From Trematomus loennbergii (taxonomy: Eukaryota; Chordata; Actinopteri; Perciformes; Nototheniidae), in contig JAAOOA010000610.1 in assembly GCA_012861695.1 (NCBI GenBank), positions 97,001 through 161,000 of the forward strand: a stretch of DNA of 64,000 nt. The letters run 5' to 3'. Within the stretch, counting starts at the first letter, position 1. Each line of letters starts with the position of its first letter. A model generated the notes under the pieces. That model did no database searches. It was not told the origin of the DNA and saw nothing but the letters and a program-made list of their open reading frames with translations. Shown here in pieces: positions 39,501-49,882 of this stretch. The position numbers were made by a program, and so were the translations under genes.

Positions 39501-42500
39501 CATGCTCTGGTTCTTCTTGGCTGAGTCCTTTTTCTCATCCCTAACCATTTTTAACTTTGCCTGTACCTCTTTCATTTCGCTCTGGTGTTTCTTGGCAAGG
39601 TCGTCCTTCTTCTGAGTTACCTCGTTTAATTTGGTCTCTACCAAATTAACCTTGGACTCCCAGCTCTCCTGGTTCTGGGCCAGGTCTTTGGAGAGCTTCT
39701 TCTTCTGCTCTTCCAATTGGTTTTCCAACTGCTTGACATCCGTCTCCTTGCGTTGGACAGACTGCTCCCAGTTCAGCTGTTTTTCAGCCAGGTCTTTGGA
39801 GAACTTCTCCTCCTGCTCTCTCATCTGTTCTTTCAGCTGTTTGACGTCCGTCTCCCAGCTCAGGTTATTTTCGGCCAGGCTCTTAGTGAACTTTTCCTCG
39901 CATTGAAGGAGTTGTTCCTCTCTTCTCTGCTGCAGGTTTAAAGTCACCAGGTTGGCCTCGTTGTTGGTCTGAGAGCTTCTGTTGCTGTGTCTCATACCGT
40001 GCCACTGTGTCTTCCAGCTGCTCTTTGTGTTGAAGCTCTGCATCTTCAATATTCCCATTCAGACGGGAGATTTCTGCCTCATGCTCCATTTGGTGTCAAC
40101 CAGCTTTTTGTTCCTGTAGCCCAGGAGCTCCTCAAGACGTTTGACCTTGTCTTTTTGGTTGCGCATACTGTGGCAAAATTTCGTCCTCTCCTCCTGAAAT
40201 GCCCCACGATACTCATCCAGGCCATATATCTGGCCATTTCTGCAGTGGACCTGCCTGTAAGCTCGATCCGCTTCTGCTCCATGGTCGAATGGCCTGGGGT
40301 TTCCCCAGTTGTTCTGGGGGATTCTTCTATCCATGGCACCGTCTGTAGACTTGTGTTGTGCGTAGGTAGAATAATCTATTTCTCTTTGGAAGAAGTGTTC
40401 TGTGTAGAAGTCTGCGAAGGTTGTCTGAATGCGTCTAACCACTTACTGCTCTGGAGTGAAGAGTGACGAGAGAATGCACATCACAGCCCTTGCAATCTCC
40501 CTTCGGACTCCTGTGACATCACCATGACATCACAGATCTCTTTGATCTTCTGTGACGGAACACTCATCAAAGCCAATGATGTCATCGCTTCAGTGTGTGA
40601 AATAGTTTGGTTTAGATTTATGGTGTTGCCATGGAAACACAAACTCGCAATAATACAAATTATCGTAATACATTTAATTGTTATGGCGCTTTTCCTAGTG
40701 CTCAAAGATGCTTTACATAAAATCAGAAACAGAAACAGTACAAACTAAACAAAACAACAATAAAACTCAATGTTGTCACAAGTCAAAAGTACATAGTCCA
40801 AATGGCACCAAACGTCACATGATAGTTAACGCTCTGGCCCTGAACATCAACGTCAAATCTGATCATCTCATCATATGCTGTTGCCATGGAAACACGAACT
40901 CGCCATAAAACACGATGTCAACGTAACTCAATGGTAAATGGTCCAAACATCACCAAACTTCAGATGACCATTAATGGTAGAGCCCTCAACTCGTCTCTGA
41001 TAACGAGGCAGCCCTCCAGACATCTGAGCCAATTGTGAGTCTTCACCGCACGCCGTAGCCATGATGTGGCGCCCATTTTGAGGCTCGCTTGATGGCTATG
41101 TGATGGAGCTGGACTGTGTGTTGTTGTGTGTAGATCTGATCCAGGAGCAGCTGATGGAGCTGGACTGTGTGTTGTTGTGTGTAGATCTGATCCTGGAGCA
41201 GCTGATGGATCTGGACTGTGTGTTGTTGTGTGTAGATCTGATCCAGGAGCAGCTGATGGAGCTGGACTGTGTGTTGTTGTTTGTAGATCTGATCCTGGAG
41301 CAGCTGATAGATCTGGACTGTGTGTTGTTGTGTGTAGATCTGATCCAGGAGCAGCTGATGGATCTGGACTGTGTGTTGTTGTGTGTAGATCTGATCCAGG
41401 AGCAGCTGATGGATCTGGACTGTGTGTTGTTGTGTGTAGATCTGATCCAGGAGCAGCTGATGGATCTGGACTGTGTGTTGTTGTGTGTAGATCTGATCCA
41501 GGAGCAGCTGATGGATCTGGACTGTGTGTTGTTGTGTGTAGATCTGATCCAGGAGCAGCTGATGGATCTGGACTGTGTGTTGTTGTGTGTAGATCTGATC
41601 CAGGAGCAGCTGATGGAGCTGGACTGTGTGTTGTTGTGTGTAGATCTGATCCTGGAGCAGCTGATGGATCTGGACTGTGTGTTGTTGTGTGTAGATCTGA
41701 TCCTGGAGCAGCTGATGGAGCTGGACTGTGTGTTGTTGTTGTTTGTAGATCTGATCCAGGAGCAGCTGATGGAGCTGGACTGTGTGTTGTTGTTGTTTGT
41801 AGATCTGATCCAGGAGCAGCTGATGGATCTGGACTGTGTGTTGTTGTTTGTAGATCTGATCCAGGAGCAGCTGATGGATCTGGACTGTGTGTTGTTGTTG
41901 TTTGTAGATCTGATCCTGGAGCAGCTGATGGAGCTGGACTGTGTGTTGTTGTTGTTTGTAGATCTGATCCTGGAGCAGTCTGATGGCTGGACTGTGTGTT
42001 GTTGTGTGTAGATCTGATCCTGGAGCAGCTGATGGATCTGGACTGTGTGTTGTTGTGTGTAGATCTGATCCAGGAGCAGCTGATGGAGCTGGACTGTGTG
42101 TTGTTGTTGTTTGTAGATCTGATCCTGGAGCAGCTGATGGAGCTGGACTGTGTGTTGTTGTGTGTAGATCTGATCCTGGAGCAGCTGATAGATCTGGACT
42201 GTGTGTTGTTGTTTGTAGATCTGATCCTGGAGCAGCTGATAGATCTGGACTGTGTGTTGTTGTGTGTAGATCTGATCCTGGAGCAGCTGATAGATCTGGA
42301 CTGTGTGTTGTTGTGTGTAGATCTGATCCTGGAGCAGCTGATGGAGCTGGACTGTGTGTTGTTGTTGTTTGTAGATCTGATCCAGGAGCAGCTGATGGAG
42401 CTGGACTGTGTGTTTGTTGTTGTTTGTAGATCTGATCCAGGAGCAGCTGATGGATCTGGACTGTGTGTTGTTGTTTGTAGATCTGATCCAGGAGCAGCTG

Positions 42501-45500
42501 ATGGATCTGGACTGTGTGTTGTTGTTGTTTGTAGATCTGATCCTGGAGCAGCTGATGGAGCTGGACTGTGTGTTGTTGTTGTTTGTAGATCTGATCCTGG
42601 AGCAGCTGATGGAGCTGGACTGTGTGTTGTTGTGTGTAGATCTGATCCTGGAGCAGCTGATGGATCTGGACTGTGTGTTGTTGTGTGTAGATCTGATCCA
42701 GGAGCAGCTGATGGAGCTGGACTGTGTGTTGTTGTTGTTTGTAGATCTGATCCTGGAGCAGCTGATGGAGCTGGACTGTGTGTTGTTGTGTGTAGATCTG
42801 ATCCTGGAGCAGCTGATAGATCTGGACTGTGTGTTGTTGTTTGTAGATCTGATCCTGGAGCAGCTGATAGATCTGGACTGTGTGTTGTTGTGTGTAGATC
42901 TGATCCTGGAGCAGCTGATAGATCTGGACTGTGTGTTGTTGTGTGTAGATCTGATCCTGGAGCAGCTGATAGATCAGAGGCCTGTACTACGAAGCTGGAT
43001 GTTCTCTTAGCGGCTAAATTCAGGGAAATCTCGGGCTTTCCGGTCCTACGACGCTGGTTCTCTTTTTAGCAGGCTAGATTTCCATGGTAACTTATGCTGA
43101 GCGGCAAACCTGCTCCGGAGCAGGTTAGGTGGCAGGCTAAGAGATCAACTCAGTGAAAGCACCGCCTGCTGACCAATCAGAGCTCCGTGTGCGGAGTTTA
43201 AAGCGATCAATTCATATTACAGGATAGAGGAAATACAGAAAAACTGCCGTTGCAGGAAAGACGTCCGGCCAAAATCAACTGACTGTGTGAACGTGAAAAT
43301 TAATAGAATATCCCCTCCCATCTTCAGAGCAATCAAAATATTATAATATTAGCGTTAAGAAAGCTTACTTAAATATCTGCCACGACATAAGTAACCGGAT
43401 CAGAGTAACATTAAGTACAGTCCGCGGCACTGTGAGTGCAGACATCGATGTGTCCCATTATCATTCATATCATATCACATCATAATGTATCATATATTTC
43501 CTTATCTGAGTCAGCTGAGCCGTATCTGGCCGTGCAACACTCACAGTGTCACATACTGGATGCAGAAGTATTATTTTAAGCAACACATTAAGTTGACGAA
43601 ACACTGGAGTCAAATGTAATGAAAGTCAGATCGTGTCTTAGACGGGGCAGTGATATCATAAACCTGTTAATGTACGCATTCAAACACTTTCTCTGTTACC
43701 AGCTGTATTCACCTTGCAGGTGCAGCTATGTGGCTTTTATCCTGGAAAAAGTGTTTAAGTCATGGATGTTTAAAGTTTAACTTCTTCATATTTGACTACA
43801 GTAATATTAAAGTTCACTTTTCATTCAGGAAGTATGACGCTGCGCTGTCAGTACGCTTGTCCGTGTTTGAGATTGGTCGAATGCTCCAAATACCACCCCT
43901 TTCATGTGAACGCGCACCTAACTAGATAGGACACGGCTGGCTTGAGCGATCCACTTGATAACCAGCGTCGTAGGACAGTTTAGCGAGAGCACGTATGTTT
44001 TGGATTGGGCCAACCGGCTAACTCAAACATATCCAGGTTAGGTTGAACCAGCTTCGTAGTACAGGCCTCTGGACTGTGTGTTGTTGTGTGTAGATCTGAT
44101 CCTGGAGCAGCTGATGGAGCTGGACTGTGTGTTGTTGTTGTTTGTAGATCTGATCCAGGAGCAGCTGATGGATCTGGACTGTGTGTTGTTGTGTGTAGAT
44201 CTGATCCAGGAGCAGCTGATGGATCTGGACTGTGTGTTGTTGTGTGTAGATATGATCCAGGAGCAGCTGATGGATCTGGACTGTGTGTTGTTGTGTGTAG
44301 ATCTGATCCAGGAGCAGCTGATGGATCTGGACTGTGTGTTGTTGTGTGTCGATCTGATCCAGGAGCAGCTGATGGATCTGGACTGTGTGTTGTTGTGTGT
44401 AGATCTGATCCAGGAGCAGCTGATGGACCTGGACTGTGTGTTGTTGTGTGTAGATCTGATCCAGGAGCAGCTGATGGATCTGGACTGTGTGTTGTTGTGT
44501 GTAGATCTGATCCAGGAGCAGCTGATGGATCTGGACTGTGTGTTGTTGTGTGTAGATCTGATCCAGGAGCAGCTGATGGAGCTGGACTGTGTGTTGTTGT
44601 TGTTTGTAGATCTGATCCAGGAGCAGCTGATAGATCTGGACTGTGTGTTGTTGTGTGTAGATCTGATCCTGGAGCAGCTGATGGATCTGGACTGCTTGTT
44701 GCCTCTGCAGTCACTGCTGAAGACGTCCTCTGCTGTGTGGAGAGAGTCAGCCGTCACACTGCTGTCTGCGCTGACGTCACACACACCGAACAAAGTGAGG
44801 TTTCCTCCACAGCGGGATCTTAATAATAATCATTGGTAAACATTAGTGGTGTGTGTCAGCTGTGAAGGGGTTAGATCATGGATTAATAACGACACAAATG
44901 GGCTTCAGACATGAACGCCCCCTACCTAAGAACAAGAGCCACAGATTCAAGACATTTCTTTTATCATCTTTGTAGATTTTTGGCGACTCCTTGTGATGGT
45001 TTATTGTCTCTTGTTTGTCATATCCTGTCTTTTCTGTTGTTTTAGTCTCTGTTTGGTCATTCTGCGTCATATTCTATGCCTCTTTAGAGTTTGTATGTCT
45101 CTGTTGGTTGTCTTGTGTCTCTTAGTAGACATTGTTCGCCTCTTTGTGACTTTTTTTGTCATTTTGTGTCTCATTTCGGTGGTTCTTCATCTCTGTCTCG
45201 AGTCGTTTCCTTTCTCTTGGACTTTTTATGGTGATTTTTGGTTGTTTTGCAGATCTTTGTAGAACATTGTCCCCTTTGGGATCATATTCTCTTTCTTTCG
45301 TTGTTGTCTTGTGTCTTGTTTCAGTCTCTCTAGTAATTTAGGTGATTTTGCATCTAGACATGTGGTTTTCCTAATTAGTTGTATTCTCTCTCCTTTGTTT
45401 TGTGTTTCTGTATCCATCTATATAATAGTACATCTATTTTTGGTCAGGTTTTGCATCTTATTGTATGTCTTTTTGTTATCATTTTGTCTCCTTAGTTACT

Positions 45501-47200
45501 AACCAACAAGCCATGTGAGCAATAGCTTCAAATAGAGGCAATTCCAAAGTCCAAGGATATTTTCTGAGGGGACATCCCTTCTTTTAACATGACATTGAAC
45601 TAGTAATCAGTAGATGTCCAATCAAAAACATCATTTACTGCTCTGTTTTTATCCCAGTTTTGATCATATCTCCCTGGTTTGTTTGCAGGACGTCCTGGTG
45701 AGCAGCTGCAGCGAGGGTCAGCAGGTAAAACAAACTCATGATTTAACGTCACACGCCTGCAGTAAATACACAACGCGCCTGTGTATAATCTCGTCTTTCT
45801 TATCCAGGCTGTGATGGAGGCTCGCTGTTTGTCAGGACTTCTCGAGCTCTTCTGTCTCCGTCTCTGACTGATGACACTTTAATGCATCTGACGTCATGCT
45901 TGCAAAACCTCATGACACAACGTGAGGGACCTGGACTCAAACTAGTATTTGTCTGTTCTGTTTTGCTCTTTCTCTGTGGAATAAAACTCAAAAGACATCC
46001 TTTATCTGTTTTGTAATTTGCCATAATCCTTCACCTTTTTAGATCCACTTAAGTCTGAGTTGTCGGTCATGATAACATCAGAGCACGTTTCCAGACTTGT
46101 GAAGTTATCGGACAAACACAAAATCCTCAGTTATCGTACAACAGTGCGGCCGTCATCAGCAGACTGGAAATGACAGGTACATAATGTTCTGTGAAAGTAT
46201 GACTACCTGATAGTAAACAGATTGATTTGATGAAACTGTGTGTCTTCATACTGTTTATCCAGGAGAGACGGTCCAGCTGCTGAAGCCTCACTACGTCACC
46301 ATGTTGGAGTACCTGTCGGTGTTTCTCAAAAATAAAGATTTCAAGTTCCAGCAGCTTGGCATAGTGACGATATCCAACCTCAAGACAGGTTTGTATTCGT
46401 TCTACCCTAGGGTGTTACTTTGTGTTGAAGTTTTGCATCTCTTTTGGACTGTCATGTGTTTGACTCTAATCCTGTCTCTTTCTGCTTGTTTTGCACTGTT
46501 AGACATTTTGCATCCTTTTGTGGTCAATTTCTTTCATTTTTGTTATTTTGTTATTGTTTTGTCCCTTTTTAGTAGTTTTGCATTTCTTTTTGGTCATTTT
46601 GCATCTTCTTGTAGACGTTTTGCATCTCTTATTAGACTTTTTGTGTCTCTTTATGGTTGGTGTTTACGTCTCTTTGGCAGACATTTTGCATCTCTTTTTG
46701 TTATTCCTACTTCTGTCTTGTTTTGGCTTTTTTGGTAATCCTTTAATAATCAGTAGGCTAGGGTTTTCCCCTTTTCTCTGTTACTTTTTTAGACGATGTA
46801 AATGTGTTTCTCCTATATTTTTACATTGTCTGCTGTGCGAAACAACCTTTCTAAAAGCGTCCTCATTATTTAGTTAACATTTCTTGATGCATTTTAAACA
46901 GTAGTGGGGACAAGATCCACCAAAAGCAACGCAAAGTACTGTAGCCATTTACACCATCTTATCATAGTAGATATTCTTAACAAATGAATCATTATCAGGC
47001 CTTGAGATCCAGGAGTTGTGAGTCTTCTGTGTGTTTCCCCTGCAGATGGAGACTTCTCCTCTCTGTTGTCTGGCGGTGAGGTGGAGGATCAGCTCCGGAC
47101 GGTTCATGATCAGACGGAGGAAACCAGACGGCTGCTGCAGACGATCCAGCCTCTCTCTCCATCTCCTGTTCACCCTTTACTGCCTCGACACAAACACTGA
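30580..47200 (+). CDS. Armadillo-repeat protein gene, partial
   Basis: Exons with standard splice sites: 30580-30699, 31622-31830, 44661-44794, 45689-45724, 45808-45921, 46043-46176, 46263-46388 and 47046-47200 (TGA stop). The first two code [20 protein letters not shown] and [20 protein letters not shown], typical armadillo helices as in Vac8-like proteins. The third gives [20 protein letters not shown]. The tail ends [14 protein letters not shown]. Phase does not match between 31830 and 44661, so at least one exon is unseen or lost in the 12.8-kb intron. The start is also unseen. Exons 45808-45921 and 46043-46176 each need a one-base shift to stay open. Cellular role unknown; armadillo repeats bind protein partners. 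Confidence 0.7.
30715..31556 (+). mobile_element. TTAA-flanked MITE with internal VNTR in armadillo intron
   Basis: The ends TTTAAAGGTCCCCTATTAT and ATAATAGGTGACCTTTAAA are inverted repeats with TTAA at each end. It occupies nearly the whole intron between the first two armadillo exons and contains a 37-bp VNTR (31155-31530). Confidence 0.7.
31155..31530. repeat. 37-bp minisatellite, about 10 units
   Basis: Units of ACACATGTTGATGAAGAAGA plus GACATGAAGAAGAGGGG. One diverged copy of the unit is present in the related fragment at 21765, so the array grew inside the element. Confidence 0.9.
31831..34950. other. Intronic repeat remnants, no exon seen
   Basis: 31850-32270 looks like opposed LINE 3' ends (CAAGGCTTTATTGTCATGTG, and TTTGGGATTAATAAAGTACC followed by TATC repeats). 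32340-32365 is a SINE-core remnant. 33745-33900 has the common fish motif GGCAAGTTTATTTATATAGC. 34200-34450 resembles 40790-41090. None codes for protein. Confidence 0.5.
34953..35327 (+). mobile_element. TTAA-flanked MITE (AGGTGGGGTAGGT)
   Basis: TTAAAGGTGGGGTAGGT and ACCTACCCCACCTTTAA are perfect inverted ends, with TTAA at both sides, about 375 bp. No coding capacity. Confidence 0.8.
35932..38672. mobile_element. Foldback element with arms of about 0.7 kb, one arm interrupted
   Basis: The right arm (about 37940-38672) is the inverted copy of 35932-36470 joined to 37437-37585. The left arm is therefore split by an inserted block of about 966 bp (36471-37436) that has its own inverted ends (GCCGGAGCGCCGCTCCGG...). 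Each arm carries a reading frame with [20 protein letters not shown] and YMSLRT, similar in form to the N-terminal helix-turn-helix of integrase-like transposases, but it ends there. Arms end with TTTATATAGCGCTTTTC-type repeats. Confidence 0.75.
36471..37436. mobile_element. Insert with its own inverted ends within the foldback arm
   Basis: 36477-36605 and 37297-37430 are inverted copies. The middle (about 36850-37290) is related to the hAT element at 47960-49116 (GTTTGAGACCCACTGAGATA, CCCGGGAAGAT). It is a diverged family member. Confidence 0.6.
38661..40442 (-). CDS. Intronless coiled-coil protein, unknown function
   Basis: From the ATG at 40442 about 594 codons run to a stop at 38661, if two one-base shifts are allowed: near 40090 (an A-run at ...DTK/MEHEAEI) and near 39970 (...KLSDQQ/NNEANL). 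The N-terminus ([18 protein letters not shown]) is followed by a nearly continuous Lys/Glu/Gln-rich coiled coil. A 36-residue unit ([20 protein letters not shown]... to QFVQRKETD) is repeated in tandem (39247-39354 and 39355-39462), with a looser copy near 39728-39835, and [20 protein letters not shown] occurs twice. There are no introns, so it may be a retrogene. It lies antisense in a large intron of the armadillo gene. No homologue can be named. The low-complexity C-terminus ([10 protein letters not shown]) may be read-through. Confidence 0.6.
40515..40540 (-). promoter_or_regulatory. Two CRE-like sites upstream of coiled-coil gene
   Basis: On the minus strand TGATGTCATGGTGATGTCAC places two TGATGTCA half-matched CRE motifs about 80 bp upstream of the ATG at 40442. 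CREB/CREM-type control is possible but unproven. Confidence 0.3.
40655..41095. repeat. Dispersed repeat fragments
   Basis: TTATGGCGCTTTTCCTAGTG matches the TATATAGCGCTTTTC family. 40790-41090 resembles 34200-34450 (CCAAACGTCACATGAT, GGCCCTGAACA). Confidence 0.5.
41102..42975 (+). repeat. 51/54-bp minisatellite copying a splice acceptor and exon start (array 1)
   Basis: About 36 units. Each unit is the last 17 or 20 bp of an intron (TGTGTTGTTGTGTGTAG) plus the first 34 bp of the exon that begins at 44661 (ATCTGATCCTGGAGCAGCTG...). Units differ by CCA/CCT, GAT/GAG, TGTG/TTTG and an extra TTG. Since 51 and 54 are multiples of three, all frames stay open, giving spurious 300-codon ORFs. Confidence 0.95.
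42976..44069. mobile_element. Harbinger-like element splitting the minisatellite
   Basis: Ends AGAGGCCTGTACTACGAAGC and GCTTCGTAGTACAGGCCTC are inverted repeats. Removal restores the minisatellite unit AGATC|TGGACTG exactly. A 3-bp TSD (TCA/TCT) is possible but imperfect. At about 1.09 kb with no transposase it is non-autonomous. A second end of the family is at 18465. Confidence 0.75.
44070..44694 (+). repeat. Splice-acceptor minisatellite, array 2
   Basis: About 12 further units continuing array 1. The last unit runs directly into the true armadillo exon at 44661-44794, which shows the source of the repeat. Confidence 0.95.
44990..45490. repeat. Degenerate T-rich intronic repeat
   Basis: Repeated TTTTGTGTCTC, TTTTGCATCT and GTCATTTTG blocks fill the intron between the exons at 44661 and 45689. 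The same family is at 46410-46740 in a later intron. No coding sequence. Confidence 0.6.
46410..46740. repeat. Degenerate T-rich intronic repeat
   Basis: Same TTTTGCATCTC-type blocks as 44990-45490. It forms part of the intron before the last armadillo exon. Confidence 0.6.
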
Positions 47201-47421
47201 GAGACGAGCACTGAGCACAGCATTCATGCACTGAAGAAGCAGCTTTTCTCCATCATGTTTTAAAGTGTTTATTTATTAGTTTTTATGCTTACAGTCAACA
47301 ACAACGTAAGTGAAAAACAAGGCAGAGAAGCGGCATAGTATCAACTCTTAACACGTGATAGTTACAAGCAATCGGATATTTAGGATTGGATACATTTGTT
47401 TTTTATATATGCTTTTCTTAT

Positions 47422-47427
47422 AATAAA
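47422..47427 (+). promoter_or_regulatory. Poly(A) signal candidate, armadillo gene
   Basis: AATAAA 222 bp after the stop at 47200. A second AATAAA is at 47508-47513 before a GT-rich stretch, so either could be used. Confidence 0.45.
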
Positions 47428-47959
47428 CTCACTTAAACTTCTACGCCTCCTAACGTTGCTTTGTAAAGCGATTGCGCGCGATATCAAACAGAGAAGACTG
47501 TGAGTGCAATAAAGTCTCTGTGCATCGAATTCTCTTAAACAACACTCACTAAAACCGAAGCAAAGTCTTTGGAAACTAAGTTCCTTAGCAGCTTTGAAAT
47601 ATGTGATTGCTATACGTCACAAAATCAACAGGTAGGAGAGGAATTTACACAGGTACAATTGAACTCTTGTGTGCTAACTTCATAGCGCTAATCTAATTTA
47701 AAAGTGGCAAACTAAGGAAGGAAAAGTACTTAGACACATCAGGAATAAGAAAAAGCATATGGCTAACATGATTGTAAGAAGAGCTATTCCTCTTACTTCA
47801 CACACTCTCCATCATCTCCACTGTCTACATCTACTGTACTGGTTTTTGGATAGTGGTTATTACTGTATATGTTCTGTACTGAAAGGAAGCAGTATATAAC
47901 ATGCCCAGTATTTGTGCCACACAACACAGAGAAAAAGTGATGCTGACTTGCATGCTCAC

Positions 47960-48069
47960 CAGGGGCGTCGCCTGGACCTGAAGACATTCGGGCTTAGCCC
48001 ACAGTGGCGGCGGCACTACAGTGGCATTTTTCACTGCAACACTCCCCACACACACGCACCACACGCACG

Positions 48070-48131
<62 letters not shown>

Positions 48132-49116
48132 ACACACACACACACACATACACCTGCGACTGTTACATGAAGGCTGTTACAATGAAGGCTCGATAATCAG
48201 CTCACGGCATATAGGCAGGGTAAAGTGGTATTTGTTATGAGTGGGGGGCTCACCTCCTCTAGGGGGGTCCGGGGGGATGCTCCCCCGGGAAGATTTTCTT
48301 TTAAATATTGAAGTTAAATGCATCAATCTGGTGCACTTTGAGAGCAACATGAAGAGATCTATGGATACCTCTCTCAACACCCATATGAAGCAGAACTGTA
48401 AACAGATGTACTTTTTCTTTATGGATATTTTACTAATCACTCCCTTTTAAACTCTATTCTTGTTTTACTGCCATATAGTATTTCATAACTGTTTTTCCTT
48501 TATTCTCTTATTTTTTTATAACTTAATGATCATATGAAGGTGTGCCGCGGAAACAATCTTTTGAATAATTTGTGACCAAACCGTTTGAGACCCACTGAGA
48601 TAACTTAGACTAAAGTTAAGTATCTAAACACTCAGAGAGTCCTTTAGCTCACCTGAGTCTCTCAGTCTGAGAGGAGAGGACTCTCCTCCAGCTTCTTGTG
48701 GAACAAACAGCTCCTTATGTCCGTTAGTGCAGCTAGCTAACCAGATGCTAACAACACGGTCCTGCTGGCACCGGGCACCGGGCACCGGGCACCGGGCACC
48801 GGTCCCTCCCTCCCCCTCTCTCCCTCTCTCTCTCTCTATCACACTAAATGCGCTATTGCCACACACACACACAGAGCCGAGCTTGAATGACACAAGCACA
48901 CGTTTATTTCCATGCAACTCTCTGATTGGTCTGGTGTCATGCCTCTGTTGCATTCACTGAACACGGGAAATTACAGTGCTGCCGTCCTCTCGTGTCATGA
49001 TGAGGTTCACGTAAAGCACGGTTAATGTATTATATTATTGAGGGAGAATTGTCCGGGGCTACAGAAAAAACATTCGGGACTAAAGCCCCGGATGCCCAGG
49101 CCAGGCGACGCCACTG
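47960..49116 (-). mobile_element. Non-autonomous hAT element, independent inverted copy
   Basis: Begins CAGGGGCGTCGCCTGG and ends CCAGGCGACGCCACTG, with exact ATGCTCAC duplications at 47952-47959 and 49117-49124. Orientation is opposite to the copies at 6483 and 59947 and the target is different, so it is a separate insertion. A (CA)n tract lies at 48066-48148. ACCGGGC-type 7-bp repeats occur at 48770-48802. Confidence 0.92.
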
Positions 49117-49137
49117 ATGCTCACGCTTACATTTCAG

Positions 49138-49202
49138 TGTGCAGAAACATGGCCGAGCTGCAGGAACTCACGGAGAAAGCACAGCTCTCCAATAAAGTGT
49201 GA
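49138..49202 (+). CDS. Candidate last exon of an unidentified gene
   Basis: TTACATTTCAG is a good acceptor. In phase 1 the frame reads CRNMAELQELTEKAQLSNKV and stops at 49200-49202, followed by AATAAA at 49258-49263. The hAT element sits just before it in the presumed intron. The upstream exon is unknown. It could be an alternative end of the armadillo gene or the end of a lost gene. Confidence 0.35.
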
Positions 49203-49825
49203 ACGTCTGTGCAGCTGCTCAGATGACCTCTGCAGGGACACACAAAAAAAGATATTCAATAAAATGATTCAGAGCAGATTAAGAGATAAAAACATGTACG
49301 ATCCATGTTGAGACTTTCCATTAGGAGGCTGTCCACACACCAATGAGCTTTATTACTTTGAATACTGTCAGGTATTGCGTGACGAAGATTTGGCAAGATA
49401 CAGTTTTGCATTAATAAAACGTACGGATATTTTGTGTCTTGTTTAGTAGTTTTGCATCTACTTTTGGTCATTTAGCATCTTCTTGTAGACGTTTTGTGTC
49501 TCTTTGAGGTTAAAACGTACTCTGTTACGTTCATTTGACAAGAGTTGTTACCAGTTACTTAACTACGGAAGAGCATAAGGGCCACATGTGAGTATTTCTG
49601 TAAGATCTGACCAATAGTGAACTTTTTGTATTAGTTCTGTGATTAAAGTCTGATCAAAATAAAAAACCACATGTGGCCCTAATCCTCTAATTAATAGCGG
49701 TGTTGAAACAAATGGACAACTGTTTGAATCAAGTCGTTAGTGGACCGGTTGAAATGCAATTTGGATGGAAATAACCTGCCGTGACGCTGTCATTTACTTT
49801 CAATAAACCCTTGTTCAAGTTAGTG

Positions 49826-49882
49826 ATGTGTCGTTCACTTAAAAGAGCCGGCTCAAAGAGCCGGCTCTTTTAAGTGAACGAC
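49826..49882. repeat. Long hairpin (CGTTCACTTAAAAGAGCCGG)
   Basis: CGTTCACTTAAAAGAGCCGGCTC and its inverted copy are separated by AAA, a near-perfect stem of about 24 bp. The left copy keeps only part of the second arm (about 593-610), so the palindrome was probably deleted there. The motif resembles ends of hAT-like elements. Confidence 0.8.

Noticed and set aside
41102..42975. A 300-residue leucine/valine-rich repeat protein ([17 protein letters not shown]...)
   Set aside because: Unit lengths of 51 and 54 keep every frame open on both strands, and the unit includes an intron end.
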